DNA from: Shimia sp965227725
GTDB taxonomy: Bacteria > Pseudomonadota > Alphaproteobacteria > Rhodobacterales > Rhodobacteraceae
DNA length: 64,000 nt
Reading direction: 5' to 3'
Assembly (NCBI RefSeq): GCF_965227725.1
Contig: NZ_CBDDGH010000001.1
Location: 1,114,728 to 1,178,727 of the forward strand
Shown here: in pieces, positions 33,171-41,436 of the stretch
Numbering within the stretch: position 1 is the first letter of the stretch
Layout of the letters: every line of letters begins with the position of its first letter
Program-made: the position numbers and the translations under genes
Notes under the pieces: model-generated
Told to the model about the DNA's origin: nothing
Database searches by the model: none
Seen by the model: only the letters and a program-made list of their open reading frames with translations

Positions 33171-33985
33171 GACAGATGTCTTGGTTCAACGTCACCTCGC
33201 TGACGCTCGGCTTTGTGTTCCTTTACCTGCCGATGGTGATCCTCATCATCTTCAGCTTCAACGAAAGCAAACTCGTCACTGTTTGGGCTGGATTCAGCAC
33301 AAAATGGTACGGCGAGTTGATCAACAATCGCGCGTTTCTGGATGCGGCCTGGGTCACTCTGAAGGTTGCTTTCATCAGCTCCACCTTGGCCACAGTATTG
33401 GGCACCATGGCGGCCATCGTTATGGTGCGCGCTGGGCGCTTTCGCGGGCGCACGCTGTTCTCCGGCATGATTTACGCTCCGATGGTGATGCCAGAAGTCA
33501 TCACCGGCCTGTCACTGCTGCTGCTGTTCATCAGCCTTGGCATGGACCGCGGCGTGTTCACGATTGTGCTTGCGCATACCACTTTCTCGATGTGCTACGT
33601 CTCTGTGGTGGTCAGTTCCCGTCTCGTGAGCTTTGATCAATCACTTGAGGAAGCTGCGTTGGATTTGGGCTGCACGCCAGTGGAAGCCTTCCGCCTTGTG
33701 ACCCTACCGATCATCGCGCCTGCTGTGATTTCGGGTTGGCTTTTGGCCTTCACGCTATCGCTTGATGATCTGGTCATTGCGTCGTTCACCTCTGGACCTT
33801 CTGCCACCACGTTGCCGATGAAAATCTGGTCCTCTGTGCGCTTGGGTGTCAGCCCTGAAATCAACGCGCTTTCAACCATCATGATCCTGGTGGTCACCAT
33901 TGGTGTGGTGACAGCATCCTTGATCAACAAGCGCAATGTGGTGCGTCAACGGCGGGATGAGGCGGCCGCGGCCAAGTCGGCATGA
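33167..33985 (+). CDS. potI: putrescine-type ABC transporter permease (PotI-like)
   Basis: Permease of 272 residues with six membrane segments, opening with LTLGFVFLYLPMVILIIFSF. EAA loop EEAALDLGCTPVEAFRLVTL; SLDDLVIASFTSGPSATTLP is the typical late block. Partner of the PotH-like permease, overlapping it by 4 bp. The C-terminus (VVRQRRDEAAAAKSA) is short and cytoplasmic. The oxidase gene begins in its stop codon (ATGA overlap). Confidence 0.88.
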   Translation: MRQMSWFNVTSLTLGFVFLYLPMVILIIFSFNESKLVTVWAGFSTKWYGELINNRAFLDAAWVTLKVAFISSTLATVLGTMAAIVMVRAGRFRGRTLFSGMIYAPMVMPEVITGLSLLLLFISLGMDRGVFTIVLAHTTFSMCYVSVVVSSRLVSFDQSLEEAALDLGCTPVEAFRLVTLPIIAPAVISGWLLAFTLSLDDLVIASFTSGPSATTLPMKIWSSVRLGVSPEINALSTIMILVVTIGVVTASLINKRNVVRQRRDEAAAAKSA

Positions 33986-35307
33986 GCCGGATTTGCGATT
34001 CATTTGCCTATGGCGATGGACCGCTAGAAAGCTGCTTTTGGGCTGAAACAGTCTCTTTGACTGTGCGGGGTCCGCTCAGCGAGACTGCCAGTGCCGACGT
34101 CGCCATCGTCGGTGCAGGTGTGACAGGCTTCAACGCCGCGCTACACCTTGCAGAGGCTGGTGTGTCCGTCGCTGTGCTGGATGCGAAACAGGTTGGTTGG
34201 GGCGCTTCCGGCCGCAACGGAGGCTTCTGCTGCTTGGGTGGAGCAAAAGCATCCCACAGGGCGCTTGAAAAGCGATTTGGTCAGGACGCTCTGTCAGATT
34301 ATCTCCAAACTGAACGTGCGGCGGTGGAGCATGTCGAGCAGCTCCTGGCACGATTTGGTTGGGATGTGGATCGACATTCCGAAGGTGAAACGCTGCTTGC
34401 GCACAATGCTCGTGTTTCTCAGACTTTCCCTGCTGAAGCCGCTGCGTTTGAGCAAACATATGGCTTGAAAGCGAAGGTGACTCATAAGTCAGAGCTTGCG
34501 GCACAGGGGCTGGGCACGAGTTTTCATGGTGCGCTCACGCTGCCAATTGGCTTCGCGCTCAATCCGAGAAAATACCTTCGTGGTCTCGCTGACGCAGCAG
34601 AGGCGGCTGGCGTAAAGATCTACGGTGACACGCCTGTCACTGAGACCGAGTACAAAAACGGGCTTTGGCATCTGACCACCCCGCAAGGACAGGTCACAGC
34701 AAAGAAGCTTGTGATCGCAACAAATGGCTACTCCGGTGAGCATATTCCGCCATGGCTTGCGGGGCGCTTTTTGCCCGCGCAATCGAGTATCCTTGTCACC
34801 CGTCCGCTCACCTTGGCTGAGCAAAAGGCGCAAAGTTGGACCTCTGCACAGATGGCCTATGACAGCCGAAATCTGCTGCATTACTTCAGGCTCATGCCGG
34901 ATGGCCGGTTTCTATTCGGAATGCGCGGTGGTCTGGCCACGACGAGGCCCGCGCATGAGGCCATTCGCATCCGCATCAAGCGTGAATTCGCACAGCTTTT
35001 TCCTGCCTGGAGAGAGGTGGAAACACCACATTTCTGGGGTGGCTTTGTGTGCTACAGCCGCGCTCAAACACCTTTTGCCGGCAAAGTCCCGGGGGCAGAT
35101 GATCTGTTTGCCGCCTTCGCCTTTCATGGAAACGGCGTTGCCATGGGGAGCTATGCAGGCTTGCTCCTTGCTCAGGAGATTCTGGGAACCGGAACGCATC
35201 GACACCCGGGGATTATGCGCGCCACGCCCCAACGCTTTCCCCTTGGGCGCTCACGCAGGCTGTTGATGTATCCTGCTTATCTCTACTACGCCTTCAAGGA
35301 CCTCTGA
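33982..35307 (+). CDS. puuB: FAD-dependent amine oxidase, gamma-glutamylputrescine oxidase-like
   Basis: Flavoenzyme of 441 residues of the DAO (glycine/D-amino-acid oxidase) family. FAD-binding GxGxxG at ADVAIVGAGVTGFNAALHLA (about 38-57), followed by VGWGASGRNGGFCCLGGAK, the RNGG block of PuuB/ordL-type enzymes. The C-terminus has FAAFAFHGNGVAMGSYAG. Probably oxidises a polyamine or its gamma-glutamyl derivative after uptake; no puuA or puuD is seen here. Translation overlaps the PotI gene by 4 bp; the 3' end overlaps the antisense phosphotransferase gene by 22 bp. Confidence 0.78.
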   Translation: MSRICDSFAYGDGPLESCFWAETVSLTVRGPLSETASADVAIVGAGVTGFNAALHLAEAGVSVAVLDAKQVGWGASGRNGGFCCLGGAKASHRALEKRFGQDALSDYLQTERAAVEHVEQLLARFGWDVDRHSEGETLLAHNARVSQTFPAEAAAFEQTYGLKAKVTHKSELAAQGLGTSFHGALTLPIGFALNPRKYLRGLADAAEAAGVKIYGDTPVTETEYKNGLWHLTTPQGQVTAKKLVIATNGYSGEHIPPWLAGRFLPAQSSILVTRPLTLAEQKAQSWTSAQMAYDSRNLLHYFRLMPDGRFLFGMRGGLATTRPAHEAIRIRIKREFAQLFPAWREVETPHFWGGFVCYSRAQTPFAGKVPGADDLFAAFAFHGNGVAMGSYAGLLLAQEILGTGTHRHPGIMRATPQRFPLGRSRRLLMYPAYLYYAFKDL

Positions 35308-36131
35308 AACGCCACCATTTCAAGTTGTAAGCCATCGCGATATTCCGGTTGTCCGTTTTCCATCTGCCACCGGCAATAGGCAGCGCTTCTGGCGTGATAA
35401 AATGGCGCCAAAGATCGGTAACGCGTTGCGGTCGTTTCGTCATCATATGCTTCAAAAAATGTCTCTATTTCAGCCTGATTGAGAGGTTTTCCGCGATACA
35501 GGACTTGCATCGCAGGGGAGAGAAATATGGCAATATCTTCGCAGGGATCACCTATTGCCGGACACTGCCAATCTATCAGGTGCAAGCCTTTGTCGTTTTC
35601 GATGAGGTTTCCCGGTACGATGTCGCTGTGCAAGAGTACGCGTCGTCCGCTTGGGGCGATGTCTCCCGTCGGCAGCTGTGACAGCAGATCAGGTGCTGTA
35701 GAGCAGCGCGATAGAATCGACTCAATTTGGGTGCGAAGCTCTGATGATCCATCGGGCACCTGCCGCAAACCAGTAGGGGGCGGGATGCGGTGCAAATCAA
35801 GCATCAGCGAGGCAACCGCCTTTGTGTCTGATTTCCAAACGCGCCCGGGCAAATGCTCATAAACATTGCACTGACCATCTTCCGCTTCAAACGAAGCACA
35901 GAAGTGCGGCGCCATAGGATGTGTCGCAAGTATTTTTAACAGCTGGGTTTCCGCTGCCGGGTCATTTGGGAAAAGCGGGTTCTGAGCGGCACCCCGATAG
36001 AGTTTCAGGACCACATCAGGCGCGCCCTCACAGATCCCGCGCCATGCCATATTGGTTCGTCCACCAAACAGAGGCTCCCAAGAGGATGGGAGCGGCGTAT
36101 CTGGCAATGCCCGCGCAAAGGCCGCAATCAC
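35286..36131 (-). CDS. APH/choline-kinase-like phosphotransferase
   Basis: Protein kinase-like fold protein of 281 residues. Catalytic loop HSDIVPGNLIEND and metal-binding IDWQCPAIGDPCEDIA (the IDW replaces DFG), preceded by VYEHLPGRVW, as in phosphotransferases of the APH family acting on small alcohols such as choline or thiamine. Substrate unknown. The GTG at 36131 has no ribosome site; AAAGGA lies further up before an in-frame CTG at 36164, so translation may begin there. It is convergent with the oxidase gene. Confidence 0.68.
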   Translation of the reverse strand: MIAAFARALPDTPLPSSWEPLFGGRTNMAWRGICEGAPDVVLKLYRGAAQNPLFPNDPAAETQLLKILATHPMAPHFCASFEAEDGQCNVYEHLPGRVWKSDTKAVASLMLDLHRIPPPTGLRQVPDGSSELRTQIESILSRCSTAPDLLSQLPTGDIAPSGRRVLLHSDIVPGNLIENDKGLHLIDWQCPAIGDPCEDIAIFLSPAMQVLYRGKPLNQAEIETFFEAYDDETTATRYRSLAPFYHARSAAYCRWQMENGQPEYRDGLQLEMVAFQRSLKA

Positions 36132-36223
36132 AGATGCAGAGGGGGAGGGGGCAAAAACAGGCAGCGCGGCGTTCCTTTTCAGAGCGCCGCGACGCTAATT
36201 CACGTCCGTGTCAGGGGCAAGCC

Positions 36224-36904
36224 TCAGCTTGGCTGGCGCAGGGACAGGACTTTGTCAGATGCAAATTCAACACCGCCCGGAGCGATGAGAACCACTCCAT
36301 CGGTGCCGGTGCGGGCTTCCGTCACCCGCGCATAGACATCAGCGCTGACTGTATCGAGCAGCTCGTCTTTCGCGTAACTCTCTGTTTCAAAGCTGTAGAG
36401 GCCACTGGCAAATGGCTTGCCTGAGTTGTCTACACCGGCCCATTCCAGCGTGTCCGCCTTGGGATCAATGGTGAAACGCTGAACTTCTGCGCCATTGGCG
36501 TTTTTCACCACCAGATAGGCTTTGTCTGCCTGCGCATTGGCGTTTGGCACGACCTCAATCGGTGCGCCTGAGAAATGCGCAGGTGCGTTCACGCGGGCGT
36601 CCATGCCAACCCAATTGGTCAGACCGCTCAGCCCCATCGCGTTCAACTGCGAGCCGAGATTGGTCAGCAGCGTGTTGGTCAGGGTTTGCTGTTCCACGGT
36701 TGAGAATTGCGCCAGCTGCGTGGCGAATTCGGTGGAGTCCTGAGGGTTCAGCGGATCCTGGTTCTGCATTTGAACCGAAAGCATGCGCAAAAAGGTCTCA
36801 AAGTCAGAAGAAAGCGCGGTTTCATTCTGATTTGCAGCCACTGCATTGGCCGCGGTTGCGGCGCGTGATGGGGCTGCGCTGGTCGAAGAGGTTACAGCGT
36901 CCAT
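36224..36904 (-). CDS. flgD: flagellar hook capping protein
   Basis: Protein of 226 residues that caps the growing hook and directs FlgE assembly. N-terminal domain SDFETFLRMLSVQMQNQDPL with ST-EFATQLAQFSTVEQQTLTN is the FlgD signature; the middle GMDARVNAPAHFSGAPIEV is the FlgD Ig-like part and Tudor-like end follows. Second gene of the fliK-flgD pair, with 9 bp in between. Note that flgE, the hook protein gene it serves, is not found in the window. Confidence 0.92.
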   Translation of the reverse strand: MDAVTSSTSAAPSRAATAANAVAANQNETALSSDFETFLRMLSVQMQNQDPLNPQDSTEFATQLAQFSTVEQQTLTNTLLTNLGSQLNAMGLSGLTNWVGMDARVNAPAHFSGAPIEVVPNANAQADKAYLVVKNANGAEVQRFTIDPKADTLEWAGVDNSGKPFASGLYSFETESYAKDELLDTVSADVYARVTEARTGTDGVVLIAPGGVEFASDKVLSLRQPS

Positions 36905-36913
36905 AGGAGTCTC

Positions 36914-38341
36914 CTAGATGCGGATGTCAACGCCGCTGCTTGCGGCTGAAAGTTGCGAAGTTTGTTGTGCGGCCAAGATGGGCGCGGCGTCAGTTTGGAC
37001 AGAGCCACCGTGAGATGATTCGCCCTGTCCGCCGCCACCTTGGCCAAATTCGTTGTTCATTTGGGCCTGTTGGCCGGAAGCGTCGCTGCCACCTTGTTCA
37101 AAGGAGAAAGACACATCCTGATAGCCCATCTCCATGAAGTCTTTGCGCAGCAGGTCCATGTGGCGGCGCATCAATTCAGTGGTCGCCTGGCTTTCCGCGC
37201 TGATGGTCACGGCCATCACGCCGCCGGTCTCCGCCATCGACATGCGCACTTTGCCTAGCTCCGGCGGATCCATTGTCAGTTCGATCAGATTTTTGTCGCT
37301 GGTCTTCACTGCATCTGCGAGCTGGCGCACCACATAGGCCGGGTTCGGGGCGCTGTTGGCAAGACGGGCCTGAGAGGCCGCTTCCTGCGCGCTCATGATT
37401 CCGCGTGGGCTGATGCTGTTTTCTTCCAGAGCGGCAGGCAAAGCTGAGTCTGCTGCTTGCCCGACGTTGGCTTCACCACCCTTGGCCAAAATCGATTGGG
37501 CCCCTGCCTGTACCTGTTCCATAATGGCACGTGCCTGCATTTGCTGAGTGGTGGAAACCGTTGGTGTGCTCGGTGCTTCCAGTTTGGCGGTCGGCGCCTC
37601 TGCGTCCGCTTCGACTTCCACATCTGATTTGACCGGGTTGCGCGTTGCAGCGGTCTCAGATGCGGCTTCCGGCAGTGCCCTTTGCGCGGCCGCAAGCGCC
37701 GCATTGGCAGCTTGAGCCTGAGAAGGTTGGGTGCCTTTGTTGCGCACCTGAACTTGCATTGGGTCAAGTCCTTCAGGCGTCTCGGCTGCCAGTTTGGCTG
37801 CTTGGGACTCAGAGAGTTGCGCCGATTCACCTGATTTTGCGGTGGCCGCAATTTTGGTTTCATCGATGAGCGGTTTTGCGGCGGTGGCGGTGGTTTGGGC
37901 CTGTGCGGCTGCAGTTGGTGCCTCAGCTTTGGTGGTGGCCGCGGTGCCTTCTGCCGGGTGTGCCATTCGCATCATCGCAGCATTTTCAGAAGCGTTTACC
38001 GCCGCACGTTTTTCGACGCCGCGCATTTGAACTTCCGGCTCCGACTCGCTCGGCTCTGCCGTTTCGGTCGCAGCAAAGTCCGCCTCTTCAGGCGCTTCTT
38101 TCTCGGAGTTTGATTTGCTCTGCTTGACCTGCGATTCGCCTTCTACCGGCGCATCCTCAGCTTGGTCCGCGCGTGCCTCTCGCGATTCATGGAGATCGTC
38201 AGAAGGCCGGTCATCGGCACTGTTCATATCGTCGTAAACATCAGAAAAACCGTTGTTTTCCTGGCGCGCATCAGCGCTTTTTTTGGGGGCTGCGGCTGCC
38301 GTTTGGGCAGGCTGCGGCGCGAGTAAAGGCAGGTTCAACAT
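36914..38341 (-). CDS. fliK: flagellar hook-length control protein
   Basis: Protein of 475 residues. The first 320 residues are low-complexity, rich in Ala, Glu, Ser and Thr (SEKEAPEEADFAATETAEPS, AQAQTTATAAK), as usual for the unfolded ruler part of FliK. The C-terminal conserved FliK/Flg_hook domain is near 325-430: DKNLIELTMDPPELGKVRMS, SAESQATTELMRRHMDLLRKDF, GYQDVSFSFEQGG. The last 40 residues are Gly/Gln/Ser-rich. Forms an operon with flgD, divergent from the rod-binding gene. Confidence 0.9.
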   Translation of the reverse strand: MLNLPLLAPQPAQTAAAAPKKSADARQENNGFSDVYDDMNSADDRPSDDLHESREARADQAEDAPVEGESQVKQSKSNSEKEAPEEADFAATETAEPSESEPEVQMRGVEKRAAVNASENAAMMRMAHPAEGTAATTKAEAPTAAAQAQTTATAAKPLIDETKIAATAKSGESAQLSESQAAKLAAETPEGLDPMQVQVRNKGTQPSQAQAANAALAAAQRALPEAASETAATRNPVKSDVEVEADAEAPTAKLEAPSTPTVSTTQQMQARAIMEQVQAGAQSILAKGGEANVGQAADSALPAALEENSISPRGIMSAQEAASQARLANSAPNPAYVVRQLADAVKTSDKNLIELTMDPPELGKVRMSMAETGGVMAVTISAESQATTELMRRHMDLLRKDFMEMGYQDVSFSFEQGGSDASGQQAQMNNEFGQGGGGQGESSHGGSVQTDAAPILAAQQTSQLSAASSGVDIRI

Positions 38342-38451
38342 AGGGCCTCCGGGAATTCTTCCACCGCAAAACCCCTACCTCAGCTTTCCTTACCACTTCT
38401 TTACCGTCCTCGGTCACAACGGAAAAACATGCACAACCCGCGAGGCAAGAA

Positions 38452-38757
38452 ATGCTCCACACAACGGCCCCAGTCGCGGTGCCGGTTGCGCCCAGTGCTC
38501 AGCCGATCCGCCCTCTGCCCACCGCTCAGGAGGAGGCGCTCCGCAGCGCCGCCAATGAGCTCGAAATCACCTTTCTCTCTGAAATGCTGAAATCTGCCGG
38601 TCTGGGCAAAACCAGCGAATCTTTTGGCGGCGGCGCTGGCGAAGACCAGTTCTCTTCCTTTCTTCGTCAGGAGCAGGCCCGCGCCATGGTCGCCTCGGGC
38701 GGGATTGGCCTGTCCGAAGCTTTCTTCAACGCCTTAAAGGAGCGCGCCGATGTCTGA
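38452..38757 (+). CDS. flgJ: FlgJ-type rod-binding protein without muramidase domain
   Basis: Protein of 101 residues with the rod-binding domain only: AANELEITFLSEMLKSAGLG, FGGGAGEDQFSSFLRQEQAR, ASGGIGLSEAFFNAL. The Salmonella FlgJ has an additional C-terminal glucosaminidase domain; here it is absent, as in Rhodobacter relatives, and a separate SltF-like gene lies at 52766. GAGG 8 nt before the ATG. Its 3' end overlaps the next gene by 8 bp. Confidence 0.8.
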   Translation: MLHTTAPVAVPVAPSAQPIRPLPTAQEEALRSAANELEITFLSEMLKSAGLGKTSESFGGGAGEDQFSSFLRQEQARAMVASGGIGLSEAFFNALKERADV

Positions 38758-39118
38758 TGATGTGACCAATGATCTGATCGATTCTCTGACCTCTCTACTG
38801 GAGGATGAGCGCACCGCCTTGATCGAAGGCAAGCTTGATGCGCTTGAAGGTTTGCTTACCCGTAAGGAAGCGCTGTTTGAAGAGCTCGAAGAGCAGCAGG
38901 AAGAAGACACGATCGCCCCCGAATCCCTTGCGCCCCTGCAGGATCTTTTCCGCCGCAACCACGCACTTCTGGAATCGACTCAGAAGGGTTTGCGCGCAAC
39001 CACAGAGCGCATGGGCGCGATGCGCCGTGTGCGCACATCTTTGGAAACCTACACCAACACAGGCCAGCGCCATGCTGTTCAAATGAGCGCCGGTCAACGT
39101 GTTGAAAAGAGAGCATAA
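38750..39118 (+). CDS. flgN: FlgN-like flagellar chaperone
   Basis: Protein of 122 residues, almost all helical: LIDSLTSLLEDERTALIEGK, LTRKEALFEELEEQQEED, LRATTERMGAMRRVRTSLE, and a C-terminal VQMSAGQRVEKRA. Such long coiled-coil helices and the position between the rod-binding protein and flagellin fit FlgN, which chaperones hook-associated proteins; sequence similarity to FlgN is weak, so a role in flagellin export is also possible. It overlaps the previous gene by 8 bp. Confidence 0.6.
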   Translation: MSDDVTNDLIDSLTSLLEDERTALIEGKLDALEGLLTRKEALFEELEEQQEEDTIAPESLAPLQDLFRRNHALLESTQKGLRATTERMGAMRRVRTSLETYTNTGQRHAVQMSAGQRVEKRA

Positions 39119-39343
39119 ATCAACCTCTCGCAAGTTTAGTTAAAATGCCAGTGATTGCGGGGTTCGTGTTTAGGAAAGCGTTAGCACTTATCCCGCCATG
39201 TTGAACCCGCACTCCACAGAGAGTGGCACTGATCCGGAGACCCCGGCGGTACATGTCAGAATGACGTTCAGGAGCGTTCCCGCGAAGGAGCGCAAAATAC
39301 AACCCGGCGCAAAAGCGCCATTTATATTAGGTATAGGAAAGCC
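39119..39343. other. 225-bp region upstream of flagellin, structured leader
   Basis: No ORF with coding features. It probably holds the flagellin promoter; I could not fix a sigma-54 or sigma-70 pair. Near the ATG two small hairpins can form: GCGTTCCCGCGAAGGAGCGC and GGCGC-AAAA-GCGCC (39306-39319), 25 bp before the start. Such leaders are targets of FlbT-type control in Caulobacter. Confidence 0.5.
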
Positions 39344-40573
39344 ATGACCAGCCTTCTGACAAACAACGGCGCTATGGTTGCGCTGCAAACCCTGAAATCC
39401 GTGAACGCAAGCCTTTCCGAGACTCAGGGTCAAATCTCCACCGGTAAAAAAGTGGACAACGCCAAACAGAACGCCGCTGTTTGGGCGATCTCCAAAACCA
39501 TGGAATCCGACGTAAACGGCTTCAAATCCGTTCAGGAAAGCCTTGCACTGGGTGAATCCACTGTTGCGGTTGCTCGTCAGGCCACCGAAACCGTGACCGA
39601 CCTGCTGGGTGAGATTAAAACACGTATCGTATCTGCGCAGGGCGACAACGTTGACCGTACAAAGCTGCAAAACGAAATTACGTCGCTGCGGGATCAGATC
39701 GGATCCGTAGTGGGTGCAGCTCAGTTCAACGGCCTGAACTTGGTGGATGGCAACACAAGCTCCACCCAGATTCTGTCTTCGTTGGACCGTGCTTCCAACG
39801 GTACTGTTTCGTCCTCCACTATCACAGTGAACGGTCAGAACCTGTCTCAGGGTGGTTATACTGCCAAGAACACGTTCTCTACCACTGTTGCCTCCGGTGG
39901 TGCGTCTGTTTCAACCGCAGGTGATACCTTCTCCATGACAATCGATGGCGCCGGTACCGGAACCATTGGTCTGAACGGTACGGATACACTTGCTGCAGGC
40001 GACTCGGTCTCCATCAGCATTGCTGGCAAAACAGCGTCTTACACTGTTACCGCAGACGACATTGTCGGTGGTGGTGATGTTGAAGAGATTGCAGCAACCG
40101 GTCTTAAGGCCGCAATTGATGGCCTCAACATTGCTGGCCTGACGGTGGAGTACAACGCATCTGGCACGCCAGCTGCTGACCAGCTCACTTTCAACAATAC
40201 CGGTCCAACCGATATCACCATCTCTGGCCAATTCACCAATAGCAACTCTGGTGGTCTTGGCGCTTTGGCTGCGATCAACGTGAGCAACCTGTCGGGCGCT
40301 CAGGCTGCTCTGGGTTCCATCGAAACGATGATCACCACCAGCATCAACGCCTCCGCGGCCTTTGGTACTGTTGAAAGCCGTATCAGCATTCAGAAAGACT
40401 TCGTGTCTAACCTGTCTGACTCTGTGAAATCCGGTATCGGCTCCCTGGTCGATGCGGATATGGAAGAAACCTCTGCACGTCTGCAGGCGCTTCAGGTTCA
40501 GCAGCAGCTGGCGACCCAGTCGCTGTCTATCGCGAACCAAGGCCCACAGCAGCTGCTGTCCCTCTTCCGTTAA
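39344..40573 (+). CDS. fliC: flagellin
   Basis: Filament subunit of 409 residues. N-terminal D0/D1 helices (SLLTNNGAMVALQTLKSVNA, ISTGKKVDNAKQNAAVWAIS, RTKLQNEITSLRDQIGSVVG) and C-terminal helices (ASAAFGTVESRISIQKDFVS, MEETSARLQALQVQQQLATQ, SLSIANQGPQQLLSLFR) are conserved; residues 140-330 are the variable surface part, rich in Thr, Gly and Ser. Secreted by the flagellar type III system without a signal peptide. AGGTATAGGAAAGCC precedes the ATG. flaF and flbT follow. Confidence 0.95.
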   Translation: MTSLLTNNGAMVALQTLKSVNASLSETQGQISTGKKVDNAKQNAAVWAISKTMESDVNGFKSVQESLALGESTVAVARQATETVTDLLGEIKTRIVSAQGDNVDRTKLQNEITSLRDQIGSVVGAAQFNGLNLVDGNTSSTQILSSLDRASNGTVSSSTITVNGQNLSQGGYTAKNTFSTTVASGGASVSTAGDTFSMTIDGAGTGTIGLNGTDTLAAGDSVSISIAGKTASYTVTADDIVGGGDVEEIAATGLKAAIDGLNIAGLTVEYNASGTPAADQLTFNNTGPTDITISGQFTNSNSGGLGALAAINVSNLSGAQAALGSIETMITTSINASAAFGTVESRISIQKDFVSNLSDSVKSGIGSLVDADMEETSARLQALQVQQQLATQSLSIANQGPQQLLSLFR

Positions 40574-40619
40574 TGGATCTAGGTGGGGGCGCGCCACGCG
40601 CCCTCACTCCCTCCATTAA
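40570..40619 (+). other. long 3' stem-loop including the flagellin stop codon
   Basis: TTAATGGA (40570-40577) pairs with TCCATTAA (40612-40619), and inside it TGGGGGCGCG (40584-40593) pairs with CGCGCCCTCA (40597-40606) around a 3-nt loop. The TAA stop is part of the outer stem. No T run follows, so this looks like a stabilising or regulatory structure, not a full terminator. Confidence 0.55.
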
Positions 40620-40654
40620 ATCGCCCGACCGACTACTATTCAGGGAATTCTGAC

Positions 40655-41035
40655 GTGACCCCAAACGTTCTTGCCAAAAAGGCATACAGTCAAGCTTCTG
40701 CACCAACCAGAACCGGGGGGAAACTCGAATACGATGTAATCGCACGCATCACCCACAAATTGAAAGAAGCGGCCAAAACGGGCAAAAAACGCGGATTTCC
40801 GGCATTGGTGGAAGCCATACACGAAAATCGCCAGCTTTGGACATTGCTCGCCACCATGGTGGCAGATGCAGACAATGAATTGCCACAAGAGCTGCGCGCC
40901 CAGATTTTCTACCTCGCCGAGTTTACAGATCATCATAGCACCAAGGTGCTGGCGGGCGACGCCAATGTACGCCCCCTTCTTGAAGTTAACACCGCCATCT
41001 TGCGCGGTCTTCGAAGTGGAGCAGCAGCAGCATGA
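40655..41035 (+). CDS. flaF: flagellin synthesis regulator FlaF
   Basis: Cytoplasmic protein of 126 residues; alphaproteobacterial FlaF is needed for flagellin production and works together with FlbT, one promoting and one restraining flagellin translation. Sequence: VLAKKAYSQASAPTRTGGKL, YDVIARITHKLKEA, DADNELPQELRAQIFYLAEF, LEVNTAILRGLRSG. The GTG at 40655 was chosen as start: AGGGAA lies 8 nt upstream and the ORF to 40583 would run through the hairpin. It overlaps flbT by 4 bp. Confidence 0.85.
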   Translation: MTPNVLAKKAYSQASAPTRTGGKLEYDVIARITHKLKEAAKTGKKRGFPALVEAIHENRQLWTLLATMVADADNELPQELRAQIFYLAEFTDHHSTKVLAGDANVRPLLEVNTAILRGLRSGAAAA

Positions 41036-41436
41036 GCGGCCTTGTTCTTAAATTGAGCCCGAAAGAGCGGGTTCTGGTCAATGGAGCAGTGATTGAAAAC
41101 GGCGACCGTCGGTCCCGCCTCTCCATCATGACCCCAAACGCAAACATCCTGCGCCTGCGGGATGCCATTCACCCCGAAGAAGCCAACACCCCGGTACGCC
41201 GTGCCTGCTATTCCTTGCAGCTTGTGCTGTCCGGTGACGCGGATGCCGACGAGGTGGAGCGCTCCCTGCTGCGCCACATAGAAGATCTCAGTCAGGTGTT
41301 TACCGACAGCGACAGTCGTCGTCAGATCGGTTTGGCGACAGAGGCGGTGATCGGTGGACGTCACTATCAGGGTCTCAAGGCGCTGCGGTCCCTGCTGGAC
41401 CGTGAGGAACGCCTCATGGCAGTTGCACGCCAATGA
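41032..41436 (+). CDS. flbT: flagellar biosynthesis repressor FlbT
   Basis: Protein of 134 residues: MSGLVLKLSPKERVLVNGAV, NGDRRSRLSIMTPNANILRL, CYSLQLVLSGDADADEVERS, the typical FlbT blocks. In Caulobacter FlbT binds the flagellin 5' UTR and destabilises the message when the hook is not complete. The structured flagellin leader 1.7 kb upstream is a candidate target. Overlaps flaF and the DUF1217 gene by 4 bp each, so the three are coupled. Confidence 0.88.
   Translation: MSGLVLKLSPKERVLVNGAVIENGDRRSRLSIMTPNANILRLRDAIHPEEANTPVRRACYSLQLVLSGDADADEVERSLLRHIEDLSQVFTDSDSRRQIGLATEAVIGGRHYQGLKALRSLLDREERLMAVARQ

Noticed and set aside
39200..39260. Sigma-54 promoter (TGGCAC near 39223) before flagellin
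   Set aside because: TGGCAC is present, but the matching GC element at the right spacing is missing.
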